A stretch of DNA of 64,000 bases from Chaetoceros tenuissimus. Taxonomy: Eukaryota > Bacillariophyta > Thalassiosirophyceae > Chaetocerotales > Chaetocerotaceae. Where the stretch lies: NCBI GenBank assembly GCA_021927905.1, contig BLLK01000022.1, positions 868,001-932,000 on the forward strand. The letters are read 5' to 3'. A model generated the notes under the pieces. The model did no database searches and was not told where the DNA came from. It saw nothing but the letters and a program-made list of their open reading frames with translations. Shown here in pieces: positions 1 through 9,355 of this stretch. Every line of letters begins with the position of its first letter. The first letter of the stretch is position 1. The position numbers and the translations under genes were made by a program.

Positions 1-2724
1 ACAATTAGAGATGAAGCCAATCCTGTCAACAATACACAGACAAGAGATGATTGTGATGAAACTTCTAAAAGTGACTGTTTGGTTGCACTTTTTGAAGACG
101 CTGAATGCTGTCGTACATTTGCAACAAATGCATTTTCCAAATTAAAAGATATGATACTGAATCTAGATAGAGACCTATTACTTACCTTTCTTCAGATCGA
201 AGCATTTGTAGAAAGGTTACCAGATATAGTTCCAGATATTCAGAGAGAATTGGATAAACGTAGGTTTGCATTACTATCTCAAGGCAAAAGTGACGGATCT
301 GAAGCACAAGTCGGACATTTAATATCAGGTCAGAGTCCAATGATAACGATGGCATTTCAAGAAGAAAGAGATAGTCGCCACAACTATCGCTCTCGGGAAC
401 TTATGAGACTTTACAACAATAGGGAGGAATGTCGAGGTAAGTTACGATAAAGGTGAACAGAAACAATGCATGAAACAATAAAAACAGAGTACTTATATTT
501 TCTACCAGATACGTTTCTCTCCCAACTCAGAGCGTTCCAGCATATAAAAGGAACGGTTCTAAATCATACAGAAATTGAACGAGCCCTCGATGATATCAAG
601 TCTACATTGCATGGAATGATGAGGATAATTCTCCCTTCAAATATTCCATGGTTGGCTGAATTATTTACAGAGTTGTTATTGCAGATTGGACTTGTTCCGA
701 TGCAGGAATTAGATGCCGAGATCATCAAGAATGTAGCTAATAAAGAGCGCTTACAAAAACTGCATGAGCGCTTTACAGCAAAATCGCCACAAAAGAACAA
801 AAGTAGTAAGCCTCTTGTACAAAAGGACAACTCATCTATGTCACGAGAACATTTCTTCACTGGACACGAAGATTTTTTCTTTCTTTTTGTACAGAGTGTT
901 GATTCTTTCAAATTCAATCATCATTTACAAAGAAGGCTAGCTCGAGTTCTAACAGAATTCTCAGTAGACGACAAATCTGGGGTAGGAGTAGAGCGACGTA
1001 CAAACGAGATGATGATGCTGTCAAAGTTTTTGGGATTACTTGTGTTCAGTCCGAACTATGATGTAAATGTAACCTCCGATGAAGAGTTCGACGAATGCTT
1101 TCGCCCTCTTTTCCCAATCAAAAAGGTTCTAGAAGATGCCATTGCTAATGGCAACTTGTTGACAATTATGCCATGGGTCATTACTTATCTTTGGATGATA
1201 AGTTGGGATAACATCTCAAAGAAAAAAGAGTATTATATAGAGACATTTTCTATACTAAGAAAAGTCCACAATATTTTGCTATCGCTAGCCCGACGGAACA
1301 TTGATACCTCGAGCATAGATTTGTTCCCACTAATCATGCAACTGGATAATTTCTTTGCACAGGTGGTGGGACTATCGAATGCTGAAAAACTATGCACATC
1401 TACATTGCTTCACACTGGAAGATATCAAAATGTGTTCGATAATACAGAGCAAGTTTACTTTTCTCGTAAATTTGCTTCGATATTATCCCCTCATCTCGAG
1501 GACTTGTACAAACTCGCATCCGATTTGGCTGATAACAAGATCCTCTTTTCTTCTTCGAGTAGCTTCAAGAAATCAAATCCATCATCACTGACAAAATATG
1601 ACTCAAACAACTTCTTCAAAAGCGAGAATGCTGCCTCAACACTTTTTAATCCAATTGACAACGGCAAATTGCAAGGATTTCTCAACGAGCTTAACATTGT
1701 GAAACATCATAAGGGGAATGGAAAACTAATCGATGCTTTCTTTCATCAACACAAACCGGTGCAAAAGATATGTGATTTTGTCATTGACTACGCCGTTGAA
1801 AATATTTTCTCCAAGAAATGTTATCAAGAAATCATTATACCAACTTCTCGGTGTATAGTCATACAAACTTTGCAGGATACTGAAATTCCAGATCGGATTG
1901 AGATTGATTGGTACCTCGATATACTTCGGAAGATTGAGAGGCAGGTCGATATCACAGTCACCGAGAAGAATTTTTCTATTCTGAAAGAATACATCACAAA
2001 TGCAATTGAAAGTTTAGCTTGTACATCAATTCAAAGGGACATCAAAAGCATTGCGATTTCTCTCTCACTTGACCATGCACTTCTCAAAATCACGACTCTA
2101 TCATCTTACATGATTAGAACACAAGTGAAGGGAAGTATGGATAACTTCCTACGCAATCAACAAAGTACTAATATTACTCTGGAACAAAAAACAAAGTGCT
2201 TCTCTTCCAAGACGAAGGATATAATCACTTTGGCACTGCATTCTAATGCCATCGATCTAGAAATGATGGAAAATTTGAACTTCCAATTCTCCGCTCTAGA
2301 AGCTAAAGACGGGCACGAGATGTGGAATAATACATCAAATAAACTTGCTTCAAGCCTCATAATGAAAATGTATGATAGCCTAGTTGAAGCTGTGTCCAAA
2401 CCAAATTCAGAAGAGCTCCAGAAAATGTGCATCCTCTTCATTTCCATTGCAACCACTTTGTTCTCAATAGGACTCGCACATGATAGGCTTGATATTTTTA
2501 GACAAAGGATCTTTGATACACCCTCATTTTTCTTAGTTTTGATTCAATCGATACCATCTGAATCTCATTTACTAAAATGTCTCCTTCAAGTATTAGCAGT
2601 TGAAGATTTGATGACAAAGAAACAGCTCATCAATTGCCTTTTATCCTTGTTTTACGAAGAAAAATTAACTCAAGAAACAGCGCAGAAGGTAGTACATCTT
2701 ATTGATTACTTTAGAAGAAACTAA
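1..2724 (+). CDS. CDAN1: Codanin-1-like protein (5' end outside window)
   Basis: The reading frame is open from base 1, so the N terminus lies upstream. Exons are 1..436 and 509..2724. The 72-nt intron (GTAAGT donor, CTACCAG acceptor) gives the junction NNREECRDTFLSQLRAF; without splicing the first exon stops at 450. The 883 visible residues are mostly helical. Stretches such as KFLGLLVFSPNY, IMPWVITYL, HEDFFFLFVQSVDSFKFNHHL and the Phe-x-x-Glu-Arg-Asp region before the intron resemble metazoan codanin-1. In animals codanin-1 binds the histone chaperone ASF1 and the nuclease-like CDIN1, and loss causes dyserythropoietic anaemia; its role in an alga is unknown. A basic, Ser/Lys-rich linker lies around residues 250-265. 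It ends tail-to-tail with the next gene. The assignment rests on remembered motifs, so it is moderate; another large helical repeat protein is the alternative. Confidence 0.6.
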
Positions 2725-3070
2725 GGACCATCATTATAAGTAAATGAAAAGTTAATAATTTTCTGTTGCAGATTAAGCGATGAAAATGAATGATGCCTGG
2801 TACAAATGCAACTCGTTATACTTCTACTACCATCCAACATATCTAAAAGTAAGGTACTTAGCCTACTGTATATTGAGAATTTTATTCAAGAAGATATAGA
2901 TTTTTGTGCACCGTTTTTCACTAGTTACCTCGCGAAAGGATGGATTTTTACAAAATTTGAGTTTTTCATGGCAAAAGTAAAGCTCTCAACTGCAGCCTAC
3001 AAACATCAAATGTTTGATGTAAAAGCTTCAATGATTTCATCTTTTTTCCAGAGGGTCCGTTATATAAAAT
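2725..3070. other. Intergenic, tail-to-tail
   Basis: This 346-base stretch separates two convergent genes. A 90-codon plus-strand frame at 2806..3078 has no recognisable features. I tested it as a last exon of the codanin-like gene: every frame entering from the acceptor-like TTGCAG near 2770 meets a stop within a few codons. It is probably 3' untranslated sequence. Confidence 0.5.
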
Positions 3071-3856
3071 TCAACTAGACCATAGCAGCGCTCCTATTGT
3101 AAGTGATGCTAATGATATCGATACAGCTGATATCGTAAAAGTCGAAACACCTGACTGTGGCATGTTGTATGATGCAGGCTTTGCAGATTTTCTCAATGCC
3201 TTCGAAGAAATATTATCTTTCATTGAATCCGTACATGATACAAATCCAAGATCAGACAATATATTTGTTTCTGTCATATCATCATCACTTCTGATTGTTG
3301 TGTTCAAACCATTGGCAGATTGTATCAATTTGTAGACAGGAACAGCAAAACCAACAACAATTTCTTTCATCGTAACAGATTTTCCACAACTTGGAGCTAT
3401 ACAATGAGGGACATTGACAAGTTCAACATGTTCATGGTATTCACCACCAGCGCAAAATTCCAATGTAATATAGCTGACTATACCTCCTGCTGATGTGCAT
3501 TCCGTCAAATTGTACCCACTGAAGTCACATTTGGAAAAGTCAGAACAATAAGATGCATAACCATCTGCATCTTTGTGGTATTGATCATCGAGATAATATA
3601 TACCGCCCAGCTTCTCATATATGTTGAACGTATCGAGTCCACACTGAAGGCTGAGAGTATCTTCTGCATTACTTGCCATCATCGCTATACTTTTAGTCAA
3701 AGGATGCTCCTCATTCATGTAGTGTAGCATCTCTGCATTGTTGAAGAGTTTTCTTGCAAAGGAAATTCTGCTCTCCCCTAGGCTGCTGTCTGCATTGGCA
3801 ATTGTTACAACATCATTGAAAAAGATTGAAAATAAAAAAGCAGCCTTCATTTTCAT
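3071..3856 (-). CDS. Secreted Cys-rich protein, possibly GPI-anchored
   Basis: A 261-aa protein of no family I recognise. The first ~22 residues (MKMKAAFLFSIFFNDVV...ANA) look like a signal peptide. The body has about ten cysteines, several in a CSDFSKCDFSGYNLTEC cluster and others around FCAGG and HCIAPSCG, consistent with disulfides. N-glycosylation sequons are visible at NLT, NTT and NIS. The last ~20 residues are hydrophobic (FTISAVSISLASLTIGALLW) after a Ser-rich stretch, as expected of a GPI-attachment signal or a single C-terminal membrane anchor. It is therefore probably on the cell surface or in the secretory pathway. It diverges from the TPR gene to its right across ~420 bases. Function unknown. 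Confidence 0.7.
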   Translation of the reverse strand: MKMKAAFLFSIFFNDVVTIANADSSLGESRISFARKLFNNAEMLHYMNEEHPLTKSIAMMASNAEDTLSLQCGLDTFNIYEKLGGIYYLDDQYHKDADGYASYCSDFSKCDFSGYNLTECTSAGGIVSYITLEFCAGGEYHEHVELVNVPHCIAPSCGKSVTMKEIVVGFAVPVYKLIQSANGLNTTIRSDDDMTETNILSDLGFVSCTDSMKDNISSKALRKSAKPASYNMPQSGVSTFTISAVSISLASLTIGALLWSS

Positions 3857-4278
3857 CTGTTCTTCTTTTCAATTTCATTGATGGTCAGCAATAGCTATGG
3901 TAGGCAAGAAACTCAAGTTGAAACAACCAAAGAAAAAAGCCCAATGGCACTCAACGGACACTAAATTTATTTTTGACATCGAGCGTTGGGGACTTTTTAG
4001 CTTTTAAATATGTGTTCACAACCTATTTTAGGTAACAGTAGGTAATGAGTGTACAGAAAGGCGAAGAAGGAGAAGAGTAGTAGTAGTCAAAAGGCATCAC
4101 ATCTTTTCAGAAAGATGATCCAAGAAACTACTATAAAATACAGAGTTTGTTCCTGACTACCGACTGAAAGAAGGGAAGCTCTGTATTTCTCCTCCAGTGA
4201 ATCTGAATTTGAACTTCATCATTTGGTGAAAAGGCTTGTATTATTCGGCACAGAACAAAAGATTTGAACTCCTGAAAA
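3857..4278. promoter_or_regulatory. Divergent promoter region
   Basis: 422 bases between two head-to-head genes, so it should hold both promoters. I see no repeat and no motif I would name with confidence. Confidence 0.4.
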
Positions 4279-5463
4279 ATGTCATCGTGGCAGAACCTTC
4301 AAGGAAAAGCAAAAGAACACTACTCTAGAAATGAGTACGACGACGCACTAAGGTTCTATCTCGAATCATATAATGTTGCAAAAAATCACGCACCTCGATC
4401 AGATTGTGCTATACTTCTCTCCAATATTGTAGCATGTCGTCTCAAAATCAATGCGAACGAAAATGAAACTGGGATCAAAAGTGGCGTCGATCATTTAGCG
4501 AAAGCACTAGAAGAAGCAAAAGAATGCACATCAATGAATAAAAGATGGGCGAAAGGATTTCTTCGTTTGGCATCTGTATACGTTGCTATGGGGAATCGCA
4601 ACAATGATGCTTGCCAGGCGTTACAAACTGCTATAACTATCGACCCTACAAATCAAAAAGCTAGAGCGATGCTCCGACAAGAACTAATGAAACATGATAG
4701 ACCGAGAAGTAATGGGTCTTCAAATAGGAGTGATGACATTGGAGATGCTGGCGCAAGTACAAGTGATGATGAGTTTTATCAAGATGTAGATGATGCTGTT
4801 GAAAGCCAAAATCTTTCAATCGTGGAAATCATGAAGAAGAAAGCAAACGAAATGTACGATTTATACATGGAGTCATCTGAAAACACTCAGTCTGCTGTAA
4901 AGATCTTCCTATTTCTCTTGGTTCTTTATATTGCATTTGGAGGAAGATTTGGGCTTGGTTCTAGTAAGACTACTTACGATGAAATGTACGGTAGTGGTCA
5001 GAGTAATGCATATGAAAGGTTTTATTCAAATGATTGGGGCGAGTCAGCGAATTCTCAGAGATCAAACCAAAGGCCAAACCATAGGGATCACTACGGTGGG
5101 AGTCAATATAGTACTCATAGTGCGCATGGCTATCATGACTATGGCTCTTCATACAATTCTAGTCGAAGTAGAAGCTATGGCTATGGAAATGAATACAACC
5201 TTACTTTGGTCATCACAATTATAGTCATATTTTTTCTGAGACATCAAGGTATTCCAATCCATATGGTAGCTCCAATGGGATTCGGCGGGATGAGATTTGG
5301 TGGAATGAGAGGTATGTATGGTAGAGGAGGGATGCCTTTTGGAGGAATGCGTTTTGGCGGAGGAGGATTTGGAGGAGGTTTCGGAGGATTTGGTAGACAC
5401 TTCAATTATGGTGGCTTCCGTGTTCCCCATCGCCGGATGAATCGACCTATGTATGGTCGATGA
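4279..5463 (+). CDS. TPR membrane protein with Gly/Met-rich C terminus
   Basis: 394 aa, single exon. Residues ~1-135 form about three TPR-type helical hairpins: a QGKAKEHYSRNEYDDALRFY opening, a middle hairpin, and GFLRLASVYVAMGNRNNDACQALQTAITIDPTNQKARAML. This is the fold of co-chaperone TPR domains. An acidic linker follows. A hydrophobic segment KIFLFLLVLYIAFGGRFGLG lies at ~213-232, then a Ser/Tyr/His-rich linker, and a second segment LTLVITIIVIFFL lies near residue 310. The last ~60 residues are repeats of Met-Arg-Phe-Gly-Gly and Gly-Gly-Phe-Gly. The layout suggests a membrane protein with a cytosolic TPR domain and a low-complexity tail. No J domain or other enzyme domain is visible. 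Function unknown; it could be a chaperone adaptor. Confidence 0.75.
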   Translation: MSSWQNLQGKAKEHYSRNEYDDALRFYLESYNVAKNHAPRSDCAILLSNIVACRLKINANENETGIKSGVDHLAKALEEAKECTSMNKRWAKGFLRLASVYVAMGNRNNDACQALQTAITIDPTNQKARAMLRQELMKHDRPRSNGSSNRSDDIGDAGASTSDDEFYQDVDDAVESQNLSIVEIMKKKANEMYDLYMESSENTQSAVKIFLFLLVLYIAFGGRFGLGSSKTTYDEMYGSGQSNAYERFYSNDWGESANSQRSNQRPNHRDHYGGSQYSTHSAHGYHDYGSSYNSSRSRSYGYGNEYNLTLVITIIVIFFLRHQGIPIHMVAPMGFGGMRFGGMRGMYGRGGMPFGGMRFGGGGFGGGFGGFGRHFNYGGFRVPHRRMNRPMYGR

Positions 5464-5571
5464 AAGAGACGAGTAGTACAATAATTGTATAAAATAGCAC
5501 TAGAAATACTGTTCATAACTATGCAGACTTGAGACTGGTTTATTTCGTGATTATTTTTTGCCATTCACTTT

Positions 5572-5603
5572 ATTGAGGAGCGATGTTCAAGCCGCTCCTC
5601 AAT
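5572..5603. repeat. Perfect 11-bp stem hairpin between convergent genes
   Basis: ATTGAGGAGCG (5572..5582) and CGCTCCTCAAT (5593..5603) are exact reverse complements around a 10-nt loop. The hairpin sits in the ~220 bases between the 3' ends of two convergent genes, so both transcripts may carry it. It could mark 3'-end formation or be a small relic repeat; neither can be decided here. Confidence 0.7.
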
Positions 5604-5682
5604 CACAGTGATATGCCAAAATACAACTACTGTATATATTCAATATGCACACTACCCCCAAATAATCTACAATTATTCTGCA

Positions 5683-7785
5683 TTACTCCATCCAAAGAGT
5701 GTTCACAGTTCCCCACGACTCGTCATTTTGGCAAAATGCATTCAAAATAGAATCACGTATATCAGATTCATCACGACTCTTCCATTCTACTTCAAAATTT
5801 CTCCTAATAGATTGAGTTGTACAGGCTTTCGTATCTGAGATGGAAGAGTCACTAGTTTTCGATAAATGTTCGTCGAAAGTATCTTGCACTTGGTTTTGAT
5901 TATTTTCAAGGTATTTCATTCTATTTGAAATATGACGTGATAAATAGTAGTTCCACGGGCTTGAGATATCGAAAGAACTTAGCATATTTTCCTTGTTGGG
6001 GTCATCATTATTTGTATTTGAGACGGATACAAATGGCTCAAGCAAGTTCGTCAAGAGAGACCTGTTGAAACCAATATAATCTTCCTCTCCTTCACAGCGT
6101 CGCTTATCCTCTGGGATAATCATAGAGGACAGTGAGACTGCTTGAATCAGGGAATAATACGTGTGGAGTTCGTTCGGGAATGCATTCTTCTTGGCCAAGT
6201 TTTGGATAATCATCTTATCTTTCGACGATTTACTCTCTAGAAGTTCAATTGCGTCATCGTTTCCATCTAATGCAGCTACAATTGCTCGAAACATGGTTAT
6301 GAGAGCGGTAGTGCCTAATACGCTATTCATCAGCTCACATTCATCAAAAGTTCCATCATCTCGGAGCCGTCTACGTTTCGCCTGAGATGCCCAAGTGATT
6401 TGGACAGAACTTTCTTCATATTGAAGGTGTCCAAAATTGTCAAGACACTCATCTACATGTGCAAGCTTCCAAAAGCGAAATAGTACTGATTCTGCCGAAA
6501 CTAAAAGATATCGCCCGTTTCTCAATTGTGCTACGATTTCTTCGGTGCAGTGCTCACCGACGAACAAAGCAAATGAATCATGCAGCTTTTTCACTTCAAA
6601 AGAAAACATTTTTCGAGGTAATTCAAGTTCGCTCCAAGCACAACTAATCATATCAATGGTCAAAGAAGTGAGGCGTGTCACATCTCTCACTTGTCTATAA
6701 ATGGTAGAAGCTCTACTCATTCCATCTTCGTAGCTCACCTCCGTCAGACTTATGCTTGAATCGGCGATAGCATCAATCACAAACCGAATATTCTCAACAA
6801 AAAACGATGTCACTAGATCCATGTAATCTTCAGCCATATGCAGAGAAAGAACGTTATCCTTTCCATCTATTTTCTCAAAGATATGTACAATAATTCGTTT
6901 GAGATATTCATAACTGTAGGTGGCAGTGCTTCCCAATTCTTCGTGTATTATTACACGAGCTTGTTGCACTAAATGAGACAGCAGATATGAAAGCAAGACT
7001 CTTAGTTGAAGACCACCATGTTGTCCATGCCATGATGCGGAAGTATTATCCGTTTTGATTTGGTTTGAATCATCGGAATCACTGCGTTGCAAAAAAGCCC
7101 ATGGCTGACCAAGATGCTTGAGTGAAAGAGTGATCAAAATTTGTACAACTTTGACTGTTTCATAAAAATCCAAAAGAAAAGTAGGCGAAATATCTTCCGA
7201 GTCTTCCTTTTCAATATCATTCTCTTCAAAATTATATTCACGGGATGCATTCTTATGTGCTACCGTAGCATTGACTAGTTGTAAAATATCAAAGTCAATC
7301 TTACTTTCCAATGCCAAAGAGCCAATTCTATCTATCAACCTATCTAAATGTGAGGGTCCAAGTGGCATACTTGCAAAGTTTTCAATAATATCGCATGTAA
7401 CTCCAAACAAGGACTGAAATAAATTGTCAAAGTGCAGGTCTTGAATAATCTCCAATTTTGGCACTTCAGTTAGAATATCAATCAGAGTTTCGAGCGTATT
7501 ATTGTCCACCACAATGCCATGAAGTTGAGTCTGATTTCTATGACTATGATGATCTTGCAATTCTTCATTTGCGTGGGCAATATATTCCTGATAGGATATG
7601 AGGCAATGATGAATGTTCCTAACTGCTCGTTTCCATTCATATGTGTTGCTTGGTTTTCTTCTATCGATGGAAGAAATGGTAGTACTCAAACTACTGTCAT
7701 CTTCACTTGTTGGAATATCTGCAAGAACATATCGAACTGATTGCTGCAGTTCCATGGAAGCTTCTACAACTCGATCGATATTCAT
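5683..7785 (-). CDS. Hypothetical 700-aa helical protein
   Basis: A long uninterrupted frame starting MNIDRVVEASMELQQSV. I do not recognise the family. The sequence has no signal peptide, membrane segment or obvious catalytic motif and is rich in Leu, Ile, Asp, Glu and Ser, as in large alpha-helical scaffold proteins. Acidic patches lie near residues 195-205. A Ser/Asn/Asp-rich disordered stretch occupies the last ~100 residues and ends SWGTVNTLWME. It converges on the TPR protein and shares its orientation with NUP54. Length and codon content argue for a real gene. Confidence 0.7.
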   Translation of the reverse strand: MNIDRVVEASMELQQSVRYVLADIPTSEDDSSLSTTISSIDRRKPSNTYEWKRAVRNIHHCLISYQEYIAHANEELQDHHSHRNQTQLHGIVVDNNTLETLIDILTEVPKLEIIQDLHFDNLFQSLFGVTCDIIENFASMPLGPSHLDRLIDRIGSLALESKIDFDILQLVNATVAHKNASREYNFEENDIEKEDSEDISPTFLLDFYETVKVVQILITLSLKHLGQPWAFLQRSDSDDSNQIKTDNTSASWHGQHGGLQLRVLLSYLLSHLVQQARVIIHEELGSTATYSYEYLKRIIVHIFEKIDGKDNVLSLHMAEDYMDLVTSFFVENIRFVIDAIADSSISLTEVSYEDGMSRASTIYRQVRDVTRLTSLTIDMISCAWSELELPRKMFSFEVKKLHDSFALFVGEHCTEEIVAQLRNGRYLLVSAESVLFRFWKLAHVDECLDNFGHLQYEESSVQITWASQAKRRRLRDDGTFDECELMNSVLGTTALITMFRAIVAALDGNDDAIELLESKSSKDKMIIQNLAKKNAFPNELHTYYSLIQAVSLSSMIIPEDKRRCEGEEDYIGFNRSLLTNLLEPFVSVSNTNNDDPNKENMLSSFDISSPWNYYLSRHISNRMKYLENNQNQVQDTFDEHLSKTSDSSISDTKACTTQSIRRNFEVEWKSRDESDIRDSILNAFCQNDESWGTVNTLWME

Positions 7786-8176
7786 TTTTACTTAGCCGAG
7801 AGAATCACTTATACTCTTTTTTGTTTGTTGTACACTATAGACAGAGGAACAAAAGTATGAATAGTAGCTTGATCTATGGCATAGGAATTCAGTGTGATGG
7901 AAACCTGCCTCCTGCCTCCTGCCTCGTGTCTTATCTTTCATTGAGTTTTGAGCATTTTTATCCGTGTTCGGTGGGGTGTTATTTTTTACTTTTATGAACG
8001 TACGACTTCTACTTTCTACATTTTGACTATTTGTTTATTATTTGTATTGATCACATATCAGCATACTCATTTCATTTTATAAAATGCTAGTTATAAATAT
8101 TTAAAAATAAAATAGCTGGTACGGACGATTCAAAATACTGCAATTATGCCTGATTTCTAGATTCGATTCCATGTTA
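7786..8176. other. Intergenic with small repeats
   Basis: 391 bases upstream of the 700-aa gene and downstream of NUP54. A short CCTGCCT/CTGCCTC tandem run lies at about 7903-7925. Bases 8000..8025 resemble the core of the repeat unit at 17205..17300 (GTACGACTTC-x-ACTTT-x-TAC, then ATTTTG) and may be a relic of that family. Confidence 0.4.
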
Positions 8177-9355
8177 TTAGACTCTGACAGGACGCCCGTC
8201 GTTCTTCATGATTTCTACATCTCTTTCCCCTTTCTTCACAACCTTGATCATCTCGTCAATTCCCTTTCTATGTCCATTCAAAAGCTCCATGACCTCCTCT
8301 TTGACTGGCTCTTCAATTTCTACATCACCAGCGTCCGCGGTACCGGATGACATTCTTCTCCTCCTCTCCTTCTCTTGCTGAAGAACTCTCCACTTTTGAG
8401 CATAGTCTTCTCCATCGCGTTTGACAACTTCCATCATTCTATCAACCTGTTTCACCATTTGATTGATCTCCATAAGTTTACGCACAGCTTCACGTTCAGC
8501 TTCTTGAAGTGGTACATTCTTCCCACGGCATATCTCAAATTTCCGCATCATGTTCTGCAAACGACTTCTCAAAAGTATATTCTTACGGTTGTATTCTTGT
8601 AGTTGGACAAGTACAGCTTCGTGAAACTTCTTTCTCTTTTCAAGAGTTTCATCCAAGACAGTGATGTAATTGTCGTGTAATTTCATTTTAGACTGTTGTG
8701 CTACAATCCTAGAATGAAGCCCAGACGCGGACGTCACAAGAGTTGGAATGTATTCTTCTGGATCTGGATTTTGAGTCAGAGCTTGATGCCATGTTTCTGA
8801 AGGGATATGCGGTGGCTTAGGAGGATAATGGGAATTTGGCAGAGATAATTTTTCGAGTCGTTGCGCCTGTGTGATTGGGTCATAAAATATGTGCTGAAAT
8901 CTGCATGTAGTTTCTTGGCTTTGATGAGGTTGAGGGTGATTTGGTGTGTATGCAGCGTGAAGTTGCCTAAGTTGATTTTCTAGACGTGAAGCTTCTTGTT
9001 GAGCGCCAGCATTCATGTGTGCTTGAAGAGCTGTTTGTTGCGGAGCTCCAAGAACATTCGCAAATGCAGTATTTGTTGCCGGCGCGGGAGTAGTCGAACC
9101 AAAGCCGAATCCTCCAGTAGACGGAGCTGGTGCAGGTGAGAATAGACTACTAGATCCTGGGGACTGTATTGGTTTTGATTGTCCAAATCCGAAGCCTGTC
9201 GTTGGCGTTGACGGAGTAGCAGGAGCTGGTGTCGATGAACCAAAGAAGGATGTGCTTGATCCTGCTGTAGGCGTGCTGAAGCCAGAAGATGCTGGCGCAG
9301 GAGTGCTACCACTGTTATTGAATACGTTGACTGTGTTTTGTCCCCAAGTCACCAT
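8177..9355 (-). CDS. NUP54: Nucleoporin NUP54 (p54/Nup57 family)
   Basis: 392 aa, single exon. Residues ~1-115 are low-complexity and rich in Gly, Phe, Ser, Ala, Pro and Thr, with FG and GFGFG motifs. In the family these fill the central channel of the nuclear pore and bind transport receptors. From ~145 the folded region begins with TTCRFQHIFYDPITQAQRLEK and the NPDPEEYIPTLVTSASGLHSRI stretch typical of the Nup54 alpha/beta domain. Coiled-coil helices follow (LHDNYITVLDETLEKRKKFHEAVLVQLQEYNRKN and beyond); in other organisms these assemble with Nup58 and Nup62. Length is close to plant and fungal homologs. It acts in the channel subcomplex of the nuclear pore. Confidence 0.88.
   Translation of the reverse strand: MVTWGQNTVNVFNNSGSTPAPASSGFSTPTAGSSTSFFGSSTPAPATPSTPTTGFGFGQSKPIQSPGSSSLFSPAPAPSTGGFGFGSTTPAPATNTAFANVLGAPQQTALQAHMNAGAQQEASRLENQLRQLHAAYTPNHPQPHQSQETTCRFQHIFYDPITQAQRLEKLSLPNSHYPPKPPHIPSETWHQALTQNPDPEEYIPTLVTSASGLHSRIVAQQSKMKLHDNYITVLDETLEKRKKFHEAVLVQLQEYNRKNILLRSRLQNMMRKFEICRGKNVPLQEAEREAVRKLMEINQMVKQVDRMMEVVKRDGEDYAQKWRVLQQEKERRRRMSSGTADAGDVEIEEPVKEEVMELLNGHRKGIDEMIKVVKKGERDVEIMKNDGRPVRV

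Noticed and set aside
2806-3078. 90-codon frame downstream of the codanin-like gene, tested as an extra exon
   Set aside because: All frames entering from the acceptor-like site near 2770 hit a stop at once, and the peptide has no family character.
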